The notes beneath the pieces were generated by a model. That model ran no database searches. It saw only the letters and a list, made by a program, of their open reading frames with translations, and was not told the origin of the DNA. Shown here piece by piece: positions 10,701-18,210 of a stretch of DNA of 64,000 nucleotides; positions within the stretch are counted from its first letter, which is position 1; every line of letters starts with the position of its first letter. The stretch lies in the NCBI GenBank assembly GCA_021812385.1, contig JAKANO010000011.1, positions 1 through 64,000 on the forward strand. The letters run 5' to 3'. Origin of the DNA: Pseudomonadota bacterium. GTDB lineage: Bacteria; Pseudomonadota; Gammaproteobacteria; Burkholderiales; Thiobacteraceae. A program made the position numbers and the translations under genes.

Positions 10701-10803
10701 CGGCACGCTGTTCACCCTGTTTGTGGTGCCGGGCATGTACATGCTGCTGGCCGCGGATCACAGCCACGAGGCGCGCGCCCGGTTGGCGACGGAAACGGCG
10801 TAG
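7705..10803 (+). CDS. RND multidrug efflux transporter, HAE1 family
   Basis: A 1032-residue inner-membrane proton-driven pump with 12 predicted membrane helices and two large periplasmic loops. Start [20 protein letters not shown] is typical of TM1. The TM4 proton-relay aspartates are present in [18 protein letters not shown]. The second half carries the paired motif around [20 protein letters not shown] (TM10-11), again usual for HAE1 pumps. Overlap with the adaptor gene and position downstream of a lipoprotein channel make a complete tripartite pump. Length and motifs are intact. Confidence 0.95.
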   Translation: MSTAASATLRKFTDIFVERPVLSTVISLVILVLGLRSLGLLPVLQFPYTQNAVVTVSTAYPGADANLVASFITTPLENAVAQANGIDYMTSSSVQGVSTITANLRLNYEPDKALTEINTKINAVLNQLPPQAQKPALSVSIGQTIDAMYIGFYSDVLKPNQVTDYLVRAVQPKLQAIDGVQTAELLGAKNFALRAWLDPQKLAAVGLTAADVYSALSANNFLSSSGQSKGQMVQINLNASTALNSVASFKQMIIKQQNGAIVRLSDVANVSLGADDYESSVSFDGTKAVYVGIQVAPGANLLDVVARVRAVMPGIQEQLPKGLNANIVYDSTRFVNSSINEVEKTLLEAILIVSVVVFVFLGSLRSVMIPIIAIPLSLIGSFTVMLALGYSINLLTLLALVLAIGLVVDDAIIVVENVSRHLDEGLTPQAAAIQAARELANPIIAMTIVLIAVYVPIGFMSGLTGALFTEFAFTLVAAVTMSAVVALTLSPMMSSRLLRPPKREGGNWQDHLVIWLDRQFERLHKRYERRLSGVLNYQAVVAVFAVVVLGGIYFLYSTSMTELAPQEDQGVLISASFNAPTATLQQREGYGHQVHDVFRSYPETGHIFQLNTPTQVISGMVLKPWDERVRTSNQLQPLVQQDLGKIAGTQNAIFQPPPLPGARGLPIQFVITTTEPFSQLYEVSQKFLQEAQKTGDFIFVQSDLRIDLPQTTVVIDRNLAAQIGLNMQDIGSALSAMLGGGYVNYFEFSGRSYKVIPQVSQKFRLNAEQLKQYYLKTASGQMVPLSTVAHLETQTRPETINHFQQQNMATIQGVAFPGISQGQGLERLKKLAQDTLPAGYSYDYSGPSRQFIQESGGLILTFFFAIVIIFLALAAQFESFRDPVIILVSVPMSIAGALIFINLGIGRATLNIYTEVGLVTLIGLVSKHGILIVEFANNLQRLGASKREAIEKAAGLRLRPILMTTGAMVLGVVPLITASGAGAVSRFNMGLVIASGLSIGTLFTLFVVPGMYMLLAADHSHEARARLATETA

Positions 10804-10834
10804 CTGTCCAACAAAAAAATTAAAGGGTCGGTTT

Positions 10835-11218
10835 ATGTGGATACCCGCACTCGCCATTTCACTCGGCGCCGCCGCCGGTGCTCTGCTGCGCTGGCAACTC
10901 GGCACAAAGCTCAATAGCCTCTTTCCAGCGCTTCCGCCCGGCACCTTGGCGGCCAACATTATTGGCGGTTACATTATCGGCATCGCCGTGGCCTACTTTG
11001 CCCAAGCATCCGACATTTCCCCGGAATGGCGTCTGCTGATTATCACCGGATTTTGCGGCGGACTGACGACCTTCTCGACCTTTTCTATGGAAGTTGTTAG
11101 CTTGTTGCAACAGGGCCGTCTGGCCCTGGCAATGGGCGCCATCGCCGTGCATGTCACGGGCTCGCTGCTGGCAACCTTGGCTGGACTCGCATCTTGGCAA
11201 CTACTCAAATCCGCATGA
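10835..11218 (+). CDS. crcB: Fluoride ion channel CrcB/Fluc
   Basis: A 127-residue, four-helix membrane protein that exports fluoride as an antiparallel dimer. Visible signatures are [13 protein letters not shown] in TM1, [14 protein letters not shown] with the conserved Asn in TM2, and [16 protein letters not shown] in TM3 with the Phe residues lining the pore. An AAAGGG Shine-Dalgarno lies upstream of the chosen ATG. It follows the RND stop by 31 bases, too short for a fluoride riboswitch, so it is either read through from the efflux operon or has a weak local promoter. A DUF190 gene follows. Confidence 0.93.
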   Translation: MWIPALAISLGAAAGALLRWQLGTKLNSLFPALPPGTLAANIIGGYIIGIAVAYFAQASDISPEWRLLIITGFCGGLTTFSTFSMEVVSLLQQGRLALAMGAIAVHVTGSLLATLAGLASWQLLKSA

Positions 11219-11230
11219 GGAGGACATTCC

Positions 11231-11554
11231 ATGAACGGCTATCAAATCACCTTTTTCACGCATCAGGACAAACGCCACAAAGGTAAACAGGTGGGAGAGT
11301 GGTTGCTGCATCTTGCCCAGGAGTTGGGATTAGGCGGCGCCACCTTGCTTACAGGTGGTGAAAGCTTTGGCCACCATCGGCGTATCCACTCCGCCCATTT
11401 CTTTGAACTGGCCGATCAGCCTGTGGAGGTCATGATCGCCGTCACCACTGAAGAGGCCGACAAACTGTTGGATCGCCTGAAGGCGGAAGGCGTGCACCTC
11501 TTCTATGTGAAGACGCCGATCGAGTTTGGGGTGCTGGGCGCACCCGATCAATGA
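11231..11554 (+). CDS. DUF190 family protein associated with CrcB
   Basis: A 107-residue soluble protein of the DUF190 family, which has a PII-like ferredoxin fold and is often encoded next to crcB. Features are the basic start TFFTHQDKRHKGKQVGEWLL and GGATLLTGGESFGHHRRIHS, followed by QPVEVMIAVTTEEADKLLDR. It is 12 bases from crcB with an AGGAGGA ribosome-binding site, so the two are an operon. A role in regulating fluoride export is an inference from this recurrent neighbourhood. Confidence 0.87.
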   Translation: MNGYQITFFTHQDKRHKGKQVGEWLLHLAQELGLGGATLLTGGESFGHHRRIHSAHFFELADQPVEVMIAVTTEEADKLLDRLKAEGVHLFYVKTPIEFGVLGAPDQ

Positions 11555-11595
11555 CTGACATCATCGTTCGCATCTGAAAAAATGACATAGCCGCT

Positions 11596-12084
11596 TCAGC
11601 GCATGTAGGCAAAGCCTTGCTCCAGTTGTAGCCGCGCGATTTCGGCCTCGGCCATCGGCACCATGGTGATGAAGCCGTGAATGTCCTTCGGTGCAAGGCC
11701 GCGCAGGCGCGCGGCGGCCTTGCACATGCGGAACTCGATGATCTTGCCGAGCGAAGCGCTATAGGCGCGCTGCATCAGCTTCTGGTACTTGGCGTAATTC
11801 TTGATCGCGAAGAAAGGAATGGCGTCGTTGTGGATGACCAGAACGATCTTCACTGCGAACGGGTCGTCGCCATTCATCTGGCTGAGATAGCCGGCGCGGT
11901 CGAGTACGCTGTTCAGCCCGCCAAGATTGTCTGCGGTGACGTCGAACACGACCTTTTGATTATGGTAAGTGGGTGCAATTTCCGTTGCAGTGCCCCACGG
12001 CGCTGCGGCTTCACTGGCGCCGCTGCTTGCAGGACACAGCGCCAACAATGCTGCTGCCGCAAAAGTGCAGAAATAGTGGTTCAT
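11596..12084 (-). CDS. Secreted DsrE-family protein
   Basis: A 162-residue protein starting at ATG 12084; the longer frame upstream lacks a signal and is not used. Residues 1-23 look like a Sec signal peptide (FCTFAAAALLALCPASSGAS). The rest is a DsrE/DsrF-like fold with one Cys in FRMCKAAARL and the motif DIHGFITMVP. It is a paralogue of the next gene upstream on the same strand (shared FDV...L, KMC/RMC, D-HGFITxVP). The Cys could carry sulphur, as in DsrE sulphurtransferases, but the exact reaction is unknown. Confidence 0.82.
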   Translation of the reverse strand: MNHYFCTFAAAALLALCPASSGASEAAAPWGTATEIAPTYHNQKVVFDVTADNLGGLNSVLDRAGYLSQMNGDDPFAVKIVLVIHNDAIPFFAIKNYAKYQKLMQRAYSASLGKIIEFRMCKAAARLRGLAPKDIHGFITMVPMAEAEIARLQLEQGFAYMR

Positions 12085-12151
12085 GGTGTGTATGCGAATA
12101 CCAGATGAAGCGCTGGTGCAGTTGCATCTGCGCCAGCGCTTCTTGTTCGTC

Positions 12152-12676
12152 TTATTTTTTGAGTTCAGGATGGTCGAGATAACGTACGTCTTTAACCGGT
12201 AGCGGCTGCGGGTTGATGTAGCGGTAGCCCTTGCCTTCCCAGTAGGCAATCTCCGGGAAGCCCGCCGGCACGACGGTGATAAAGCCATGCATATCCTCGG
12301 CGCTGAAACCGGCCGCCTTCATGGCGTTGTTGCACATCTTGAACTCGACGCCGTCCTTGGCAAGCTCGGCCATTTTGTCGACGATGCCCTGATATTTTTC
12401 GTAGTTTTCCTTGGCGAAGGCGCGCAACTCCGGTCCGTGCGTCACGACCACGACTTTGCCCCCGGTGACTTTCTTGGTGTTCTTCACGAAGAAATACAGC
12501 GTGTTCAGCTTTTGCGGATCGTCGTAGTTGACGTCGAACACGGTGTTGGTCGCGGGCATTTTGTGCATGTCCACTTTCGCGGTGCCGTAGGGCGCTAATT
12601 CGTTTGCGGCGAAAGTGACGTGCAGCGGGGCCGTTGCAAGTGCGGCGGCAATGAAAAGCGTGCGATGAATGTTCAT
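12152..12676 (-). CDS. Secreted DsrE-family protein
   Basis: A 174-residue periplasmic protein; the ATG at 12676 is chosen because AGGAGAT lies just upstream and a Sec signal follows (HRTLFIAAALATAPLHVTFA). The DsrE-like core has VVVVTHGPELRAFA, a single Cys in EFKMCNNAMKAAG, and DMHGFITVVPAGFPEI. A C-terminal tail ends with DVRYLDHPELKK. It lies between a TetR gene and its paralogue at 11596-12084, all on the minus strand, so the three may be one operon. Substrate unknown; a role in periplasmic sulphur handling is an inference. Confidence 0.83.
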   Translation of the reverse strand: MNIHRTLFIAAALATAPLHVTFAANELAPYGTAKVDMHKMPATNTVFDVNYDDPQKLNTLYFFVKNTKKVTGGKVVVVTHGPELRAFAKENYEKYQGIVDKMAELAKDGVEFKMCNNAMKAAGFSAEDMHGFITVVPAGFPEIAYWEGKGYRYINPQPLPVKDVRYLDHPELKK

Positions 12677-12759
12677 GGTGATCTCCTGTTGTTTTGGGTG
12701 GGTGAAACAGTGTTGCGGAAGGAGGCTCTTGCCGGCCCTATTCTCCACAGTGCGTCTTC

Positions 12760-13320
12760 TTAGAGTTGTCGTATCCAGTCTTGTAGATAGCTGGATTCCC
12801 GGGTGATCGCCGCAGCGTCGCCCAGGCTATTCGCGACCAGGCTGATCCCTTGGAGCGCAGACACCAGATGCAGCGCAAGCGTCGCGGCATCCTGTGAGTG
12901 ACCGAGCGCGCAAAACTGCGCTTCGGACCAATTGAGCAGGGTGCGCATCGGCATCGCGGCATGGCCGCTCAATGGGCCGCGTCCTTTCGCCAGTTCATAG
13001 CACAGGCTGCCGATGGGGCAGCCGTAGCGCGCGTCGATGTTGCGATCGTCGGCCCATACCTGCACCAGCGCCTCCAGGCGCGAGCGCGCGTCGGGCAGGG
13101 TGTTTTTTTTGAGCAGCATCTGATCGAGGTCGCCCACGCGCTTGGCCACGATCGCGGCGGCAATTTCATCCTTGGTGTGGAAGTAGTAGTAGAGGCTGCC
13201 CAGCGCAACTTTCGCCGCGACGGCGATCTCCGCCAGCGTGGTGCGGGCGAAACCCTGCTTGTGGATCAATTTTGCTGCGGCCAGCGTGACGCGCTCGCGA
13301 GGATCTGTGCTTGAGACCAT
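12760..13320 (-). CDS. TetR/AcrR family transcriptional regulator
   Basis: A 186-residue TetR-type repressor. The N-terminal HTH runs through KQGFARTTLAEIAVAAKVAL and GSLYYYFHTKDEIAAAI, both classical for the family. The C-terminal ligand domain contains YGCPIGSLCYEL, seen in TetR proteins with a TetR_C_16/YcdC-like core. It precedes two DsrE genes on the same strand, its likely targets together with itself. A palindrome 22 bases upstream of the start codon is a plausible autoregulatory operator. Confidence 0.9.
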   Translation of the reverse strand: MVSSTDPRERVTLAAAKLIHKQGFARTTLAEIAVAAKVALGSLYYYFHTKDEIAAAIVAKRVGDLDQMLLKKNTLPDARSRLEALVQVWADDRNIDARYGCPIGSLCYELAKGRGPLSGHAAMPMRTLLNWSEAQFCALGHSQDAATLALHLVSALQGISLVANSLGDAAAITRESSYLQDWIRQL

Positions 13321-13342
13321 TGCCGTTTCGCCGTTTCCTGGA

Positions 13343-13358
13343 CTAGTTGGTTAACTAG
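13343..13358. promoter_or_regulatory. Candidate TetR operator palindrome
   Basis: Perfect inverted repeat CTAGTT-GGTT-AACTAG, 22 bases upstream of the TetR start codon. Symmetry and position fit a TetR autoregulatory operator; binding is inferred. Confidence 0.6.
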
Positions 13359-13443
13359 ATTATTCGCCGGCCAGCGCCTGCGTGTCAAGCGCGCGGCGTT
13401 GATCTTTCCATGTGCGGGGGGTATGCGGGGTTTTGTCGCTTAA

Positions 13444-13743
13444 TTATTCTGGTGCGGGATAGTGGTAGCAGCGGGCGTTCAGGTAGCGCGCCACCGCAAC
13501 AACATCGTCTTCATTCCATCCCAGTCCGGATAATTTCTGCCAGTTATTCACCTCGGCCTGGAGGCTGGCCCAGTCCCGGGCGCGCTTCTTGTCGCGCCAA
13601 TGCACTTGGGTGGTATGGCAGGCGATGCAATGCGTGGAGTACAACAACTCGCCGCGTGAGGCGGCGGGCAATGGCGGCGTGGCGGCATGTGCGGGAATGC
13701 CGAGCACGGCGAATAGCGCGACGAACAATAATCTCCAAAGCAT
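13444..13743 (-). CDS. Small periplasmic monohaem cytochrome c
   Basis: A 99-residue secreted cytochrome c. The ATG at 13743 is preferred over one 21 bases upstream because ACGGAG lies at the right distance. A signal peptide (LLFVALFAVLGIPAHA) precedes a single haem site, C-I-A-C-H in YSTHCIACHT. After the haem site there is no methionine at all, so the sixth iron ligand cannot be the usual Met; a His in the C-terminal CYHYP or in TTQVHW is the likeliest candidate, or the site is open. It has no obvious operon partner. Confidence 0.85.
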   Translation of the reverse strand: MLWRLLFVALFAVLGIPAHAATPPLPAASRGELLYSTHCIACHTTQVHWRDKKRARDWASLQAEVNNWQKLSGLGWNEDDVVAVARYLNARCYHYPAPE

Positions 13744-13854
13744 GGCGTTCTCCGTAAGGACCATGATTCAAGTTAGCATATGCCGCACTAAATGGTGGGA
13801 AAAGCGCCGTTGCGATCAAAGAATTATTCAGCCGCAACGCGCACCGAGCACGGA

Positions 13855-14643
13855 TTATGGGCGGGCTTTATTTTCTTCCGTAACGGGTTCGATCAGGGCG
13901 CGTAAATCTTCCGGCACTTTGTATTGCGGAAATTTTTTGCGGAGTTCGGCCAGGGATTTTCTCGCGGCATCCGGCCGGCCTTCGCGCAGCAGTTTGCGAA
14001 TTTCTGCAATCTGTTTTTCGGTCGGCTGATCAGCGCTGCGGGCTTCGGCCAAGGGCTCGGCAGGCGGGGGCGGGATGGATGCGACTTGCGGTGGCGCTGC
14101 GGCTGCAACCGGTGCAGGTTCCGGCGCCGGCGCAGCTGCGATTTTCGCTTCTTGCATTTTCTGCCGGGCCTGCTCGGCGGCAGCCGTGCTTGCCGCGCTC
14201 TCACTACGACGCTCGGCCTTTGCCGCATCTTCTGCTGCAGCGATTTGCAGCGCTTGTTGCTGCTGCGCGTCGACACGAGGCTTGGCCTTGGGCGCTGGTT
14301 TGGCAGCGGCGACTTTTGAAGCGTTTGGCTGTTCAGGCTTGATGGCCTGGGGCCCAGGCGTGGTGACTGGCGTGGTGACTGGCGTGGTGACTGGCGCGCT
14401 GGCAACGTCGCTAGGCGCCAGCGGTGCTTGGCGCGATTGCAGCACCAAGGTCGTGACCAAAATCGCCACCGCGGCCGCCGAGAACGGCAAGACCAGCCAT
14501 GACCAACGCGCGGGCTTATGCGCCGGCTGTTGCAGAGCTGCATGCGCCGCTTGCAGGATGCGCGCATCGAGCTGCCGCGAGGGCTCGCCGCTCGCCTGCG
14601 CTGCGGCGCGGTAGGCCTGTCGGACGCTGTCATCATTCGTCAT
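13855..14643 (-). CDS. Membrane-anchored Ala/Pro/Gln-rich protein, probable ECF partner
   Basis: A 262-residue protein starting four bases inside the sigma-factor gene (ATGA overlap), the position usually taken by an anti-sigma factor. Residues 1-45 are a soluble N-terminal part (RAAAQASGEPSRQLDARILQ), followed by one membrane helix (WLVLPFSAAAVAILVTTLVL). The periplasmic region is low complexity: VTTP repeats, then Ala/Gln/Lys-rich coil, then a short folded end (IAEIRKLLREGRPDAARKSL, resembling a TPR-like hairpin). No HxxxCxxC zinc anti-sigma motif is seen. Anti-sigma function is inferred from coupling and topology only. Confidence 0.8.
   Translation of the reverse strand: MTNDDSVRQAYRAAAQASGEPSRQLDARILQAAHAALQQPAHKPARWSWLVLPFSAAAVAILVTTLVLQSRQAPLAPSDVASAPVTTPVTTPVTTPGPQAIKPEQPNASKVAAAKPAPKAKPRVDAQQQQALQIAAAEDAAKAERRSESAASTAAAEQARQKMQEAKIAAAPAPEPAPVAAAAPPQVASIPPPPAEPLAEARSADQPTEKQIAEIRKLLREGRPDAARKSLAELRKKFPQYKVPEDLRALIEPVTEENKARP
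14359..14394. repeat. 12-bp tandem repeat, three copies
   Basis: Three exact copies of CGTGGTGACTGG inside the sigma-factor partner gene. On the minus strand they encode a VTTP repeat just outside the membrane helix. Exact identity implies recent expansion; in-frame length variation between strains would be expected. Confidence 0.85.
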
Positions 14644-15209
14644 GCTGCATCCTCCAAAGTTCGGCGCAAGCGCTCTAGCGCATAGCGCAGGCGGCTCTTG
14701 GCGGTTTCCTTGCCCACGCCGGTCGCTACGGCGATTTCCTCCAGCGACAAGCCGCCTTCTTCCGCGAGCAAGAAGGCCTCGCGTTGGGCCGCCGGCAGTT
14801 CGTCCAGCGCGACCAGGATTTGCTGCGCCAAGGCTTTGCGCGCCAGCATGGCGTCGGGTTGTGCGGAGGCAGGGGCAGGGGGATCGAGCGTGGGGCAATC
14901 GTCATCATCACCCTGCGGCTCGGCGAACTCGATCATGCTACGCCCTTGGGCGCGAAAGTGATCCATCAGGCGGTTATGCGCAATGCGAAACAGCCAAGTC
15001 GAAAATTTCGCTGTCACGGCATAGTTGTCGCGTGCGCCGATCACCCGCATCCAAATATCTTGAAACAACTCGTCCGCGCAATGCGGCACTTGACGCGCGA
15101 GATAACGAAACAACTTGCCGCGATTGCGGCTGTACAAAATATCGAATGCCCCAGCTTCGCCATCGCGGTAGGCCAGCATCAGCGCTTCATCGGGTCGCAA
15201 ATCATCCAT
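14640..15209 (-). CDS. ECF-type RNA polymerase sigma factor
   Basis: A 189-residue extracytoplasmic-function sigma factor. Region 2 is seen as LYSRNRGKLFRYLARQVPHC, ADELFQDIWMRVI and FSTWLFRIAHNRLMDHFRAQ; region 4 as LDELPAAQREAFLLAEEGGL and SLEEIAVATGVGKETAKSRL. The linker is acidic and proline-rich. Its 3' end overlaps the gene of a single-pass membrane protein, the likely controller of its activity. The inducing signal is unknown. Confidence 0.92.
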   Translation of the reverse strand: MDDLRPDEALMLAYRDGEAGAFDILYSRNRGKLFRYLARQVPHCADELFQDIWMRVIGARDNYAVTAKFSTWLFRIAHNRLMDHFRAQGRSMIEFAEPQGDDDDCPTLDPPAPASAQPDAMLARKALAQQILVALDELPAAQREAFLLAEEGGLSLEEIAVATGVGKETAKSRLRYALERLRRTLEDAA

Positions 15210-15368
15210 GCGTGCATTTTATTGCAATTAAACGCGCCGAGTCATCGATTCGGGCTAAACCTTGGCAAGATATACCACCAGAATATTTGCTAAGGTGAAA
15301 TGAAGCAGTTTTGAGCGGAATAAATGTGCGGCCGCAAGCATCGCCTATAGTGAAAATAGGAGAAGAAA

Positions 15369-16208
15369 ATGAAGATAAAAAATCATCGTCTGATGCATCC
15401 GGATGGCAGCCCCATCAGCTTTCTCGCCACACCCAATATGGGCGGCGTGCTGCAGCCCGAATATTTGATCATGCATTACACCGCCGGCAGCAGCGCCGAG
15501 GGTGCCATTGCCTGGCTGCGCAATCCGCAAGCCCAGGCCTCGGCGCATGTGGTGATCGGGCGCGATGGCGCTATCACGCAGTTGGTGCCTTTCAATCGCA
15601 TCGCTTGGCACGCCGGTAAATCACAGTGGGATGGCCGCTCTGGGCTTAATGGCTTTTCCATCGGCATCGAGTTGGACAATGCCGGAAAACTGGAACAGGT
15701 GGGCAGCCGCTGGATTTCCAGCGCGACCAAGCGCGCCTATCCAAGCGACGATGTGCTGGTGGCCAACCACAAGCATGACCGGCCCGGCACGCCCAGCAGC
15801 GGCTGGCAGGAATACACCGAGCCGCAGATTGCAGCGGCGTTGGAAGTCGGGCAACTGCTCATGCAGCGCTACAAGCTCAAAGATGTGTTGGGGCACGAAG
15901 ACATCGCGCCCGGCCGCAAGACAGATCCCGGCCCGGCCTTTGCCATGGCCAGTTTTCATGGACGCTTGCTCGGGCGGCGCGATGATCAAGCGGAAGTTTT
16001 CCAAGCCACCACCGCATTGAATATTCGCAGCGGCCCCGGCGTCGGCTATGCCGCGCTTCCCGGCAGCCCGCTGCGCACGCATACCCGCTTGGCCGTGGAG
16101 GAGAAGCAGGCGCTGTGGTGGCGGGTGGAAGTGCTCGATGCGCAGAGCGACGAAGCGGCGGAAGGCTGGGTGCATAGCCGTTTCCTGAAACCCGAAGTCG
16201 TTTCATAA
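15369..16208 (+). CDS. N-acetylmuramoyl-L-alanine amidase with C-terminal SH3-like domain
   Basis: A 279-residue Zn amidase of the AmpD/PGRP (amidase_2) fold, predicted to cut the bond between muramic acid and the stem peptide. Zn ligands are H36 (YLIMHYTAG), H176 (LGHEDIAPG) and D186 (TDPG), with E101 (IGIELDNAG) as in AmpD; the H-to-D spacing of 10 matches AmpD. Residues about 205-275 form an SH3_3-like domain (TTALNIRSGPGVGYAALPGS ... GWVHSRFL) that may bind cell wall. No signal peptide is visible, so it acts in the cytoplasm or leaves by a non-Sec route. AGGAG precedes the ATG; a protease-hydrolase gene follows by 16 bases. Confidence 0.9.
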   Translation: MKIKNHRLMHPDGSPISFLATPNMGGVLQPEYLIMHYTAGSSAEGAIAWLRNPQAQASAHVVIGRDGAITQLVPFNRIAWHAGKSQWDGRSGLNGFSIGIELDNAGKLEQVGSRWISSATKRAYPSDDVLVANHKHDRPGTPSSGWQEYTEPQIAAALEVGQLLMQRYKLKDVLGHEDIAPGRKTDPGPAFAMASFHGRLLGRRDDQAEVFQATTALNIRSGPGVGYAALPGSPLRTHTRLAVEEKQALWWRVEVLDAQSDEAAEGWVHSRFLKPEVVS

Positions 16209-16224
16209 AAAATGGAGAAGCAGC

Positions 16225-18198
16225 ATGGTCAAAGCTAAAAAATCGCCCGCCAAACCCAAATCCCAACACACGACCGGCGTGGAACGCGCCATGGGTCGTC
16301 GGCTAGACGCCGCGCCTGATCGCATCGATATCCGCGATTGGCTGTATCAGCCCACCTTGGACCCGCTGCCCGACATCCTGGTGAATTGCCATCGGGTGCC
16401 GGAGATTTTAGACCAGGGCAAAGAGGGCGCGTGTACCGGCTTTGCGCTGGGGGCCGTGATTAATTTTTTGCTCGCCCATCACAAGCGCAAGCCCGGGGTT
16501 AGCCCGCGCATGCTGTACGAGCTGGCACGGCGCTACGACGAATGGCCGGGTGAAGATTACGATGGATCGTCTGCGCGCGGCGCGATGAAAGGCTGGGTGC
16601 GGCACGGTGTGTGCCGCCGCAAGACCTGGCCCGACGCAGCGCTCGGCGCCGGCCACTTCGATGCGCGCATCGCCGAGGAGAGCTTGCAGATCCCGGGCGG
16701 CACCTACTATCGGGTGAAGCACCGCCAGGTGCGCGATATGCATGCTGCGTTGAATGAGACCGGCATTCTGTACGTGACCCTGATGGCGCATCAAGGCTGG
16801 ATGAAGCCCGGGCCGACGAGCGTGAGCGTCGACTTTAATCGCAACGGCAAAAAGTCGCGCCTCAAGTTGCCGGTGATCGCGCGCCAGGGGCGTGCGGAAG
16901 GCGGTCACGCGGTGGCTTTTATTGGCTACACCCGGCAAGGCTTTATCGTCCAAAACTCCTGGGGCAAGTCTTGGGGTGCGGGCGGCTACGCCTTGCTGCC
17001 GTACGAGGATTATCTGTTGCACGCCACCGATGTTTGGGTCGCGCAGTTGGGCGTGCCGGTCAGCATGGACTTGTGGGCCAAGGGCGAGGCCGACGTCACT
17101 TCCGGCTTGCAGCGCGCTGCGCGTGCGATACCGCTGGAGGAAATTCGGCCTTATGTGATCGATGTGCAGAACAACGGCGAGCTCTCCAATTCGGGCGACT
17201 ATTGGACCACCGAGGAAGACCTGGGGCGACTGTTCGCGAAAACCATCCCGGACTCTACGCAGGGCTGGAAAAAACGCCGCGTGCTGCTCTACATTCACGG
17301 CGGGCTCAATTCGGAGCGCGATTCCGCGCAGCGCATTATGGCCATGCGCGACGTGCTGTTGGCCAACGAAATCTATCCCTTGCATATCATGTGGGAGAGC
17401 GACTTCCGAAGCAGCGCCACGAACATCTTCAAAGACCAGTTCACCGAATCCGATCGGCGCGCCGGCGGCGGTTTCTTGGATAACTTGGGCGAGGCGCGCG
17501 ACCGCGTGCTGGAGTTGACGCTGGCAAAACCCGTCGGCGCGCTGTGGGGCGAGATGAAGGAGAACGCCGAGTTGGCCTCGTACCACCGCGCTGGGCGCGG
17601 CGCCATGCAGTTGGTGGCGAAATACGTGGAGATGGCCAAACAGGGCTTAAAGAAGGGCGGGCCGCCATGGGAGTTGCACGTGGTGGGGCATTCCGCCGGC
17701 AGCATCTTCGCGGCTTACGCCATGCCGATTCTCAGCGGTTTGGGCGTGCCGCTGAAGAGCGTGCACTTCATGGCGCCGGCGATCCGTTGCGATTTGTTTG
17801 GGCATACCTTGTTGGATGGCATCCAGACAGGCGCGTTGCCCTTACCCAGCTTATTTTTGTTGTCCGACGAATTGGAGCTGGGCGACAGCGTCGGGCCGTA
17901 TGGCAAGTCGCTGCTGTATTTAGTGTCGAATGCACTCGAGGGCGCGCGCGGCGTGCCGATATTGGGCATGAAAAAATTCCTCGATGCCGATCCAGCGTTG
18001 GCCCGGTTATTTGCCGGCAAGGTCGGCGGGCTTCCGGCAGTCGTGGTGTCGGGCCAAGGCGGGCCAGCGGGCAGCAAGTCGTCGAGCCGTTCCCATGGCG
18101 GTTTCGACAACGATCCGGACAGCCTCAACTCGGTGATGACGCGGATCTTAGGGGGGGCGCCCAAGCGCTTGTTTACGGCGCGCGAGCTTAAGTACTGA
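16225..18198 (+). CDS. Papain-like C1 peptidase fused to an alpha/beta hydrolase
   Basis: A 657-residue two-domain protein. Residues about 45-270 are a papain-type (C1) peptidase: Q64 and C70 in DQGKEGACTGFALG, H228 in EGGHAVAFIGY and N244 in QNSWGKSWGAGGY give the full Gln-Cys-His-Asn set. Residues about 345-600 are an alpha/beta hydrolase with HGG at 358-360 and the nucleophile elbow G-H-S490-A-G. The first residues are Lys-rich (VKAKKSPAKPKSQ) and there is no Sec signal. The tail is low complexity. It forms a unit with the amidase just upstream. Substrates are unknown; one part may process the other or both may attack envelope material. Confidence 0.85.
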   Translation: MVKAKKSPAKPKSQHTTGVERAMGRRLDAAPDRIDIRDWLYQPTLDPLPDILVNCHRVPEILDQGKEGACTGFALGAVINFLLAHHKRKPGVSPRMLYELARRYDEWPGEDYDGSSARGAMKGWVRHGVCRRKTWPDAALGAGHFDARIAEESLQIPGGTYYRVKHRQVRDMHAALNETGILYVTLMAHQGWMKPGPTSVSVDFNRNGKKSRLKLPVIARQGRAEGGHAVAFIGYTRQGFIVQNSWGKSWGAGGYALLPYEDYLLHATDVWVAQLGVPVSMDLWAKGEADVTSGLQRAARAIPLEEIRPYVIDVQNNGELSNSGDYWTTEEDLGRLFAKTIPDSTQGWKKRRVLLYIHGGLNSERDSAQRIMAMRDVLLANEIYPLHIMWESDFRSSATNIFKDQFTESDRRAGGGFLDNLGEARDRVLELTLAKPVGALWGEMKENAELASYHRAGRGAMQLVAKYVEMAKQGLKKGGPPWELHVVGHSAGSIFAAYAMPILSGLGVPLKSVHFMAPAIRCDLFGHTLLDGIQTGALPLPSLFLLSDELELGDSVGPYGKSLLYLVSNALEGARGVPILGMKKFLDADPALARLFAGKVGGLPAVVVSGQGGPAGSKSSSRSHGGFDNDPDSLNSVMTRILGGAPKRLFTARELKY

Positions 18199-18210
18199 GA
18201 CCGGTCGCCG

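Noticed and set aside
10804..10834. Fluoride riboswitch upstream of crcB
   Set aside because: Only 31 bases separate the RND stop and the crcB start, too short for the aptamer, and its conserved pseudoknot sequences are not seen.
14359..14394. Short repeat array considered as a CRISPR
   Set aside because: Three contiguous 12-bp units without spacers, in-frame inside a coding sequence. No CRISPR array is visible anywhere in the window.
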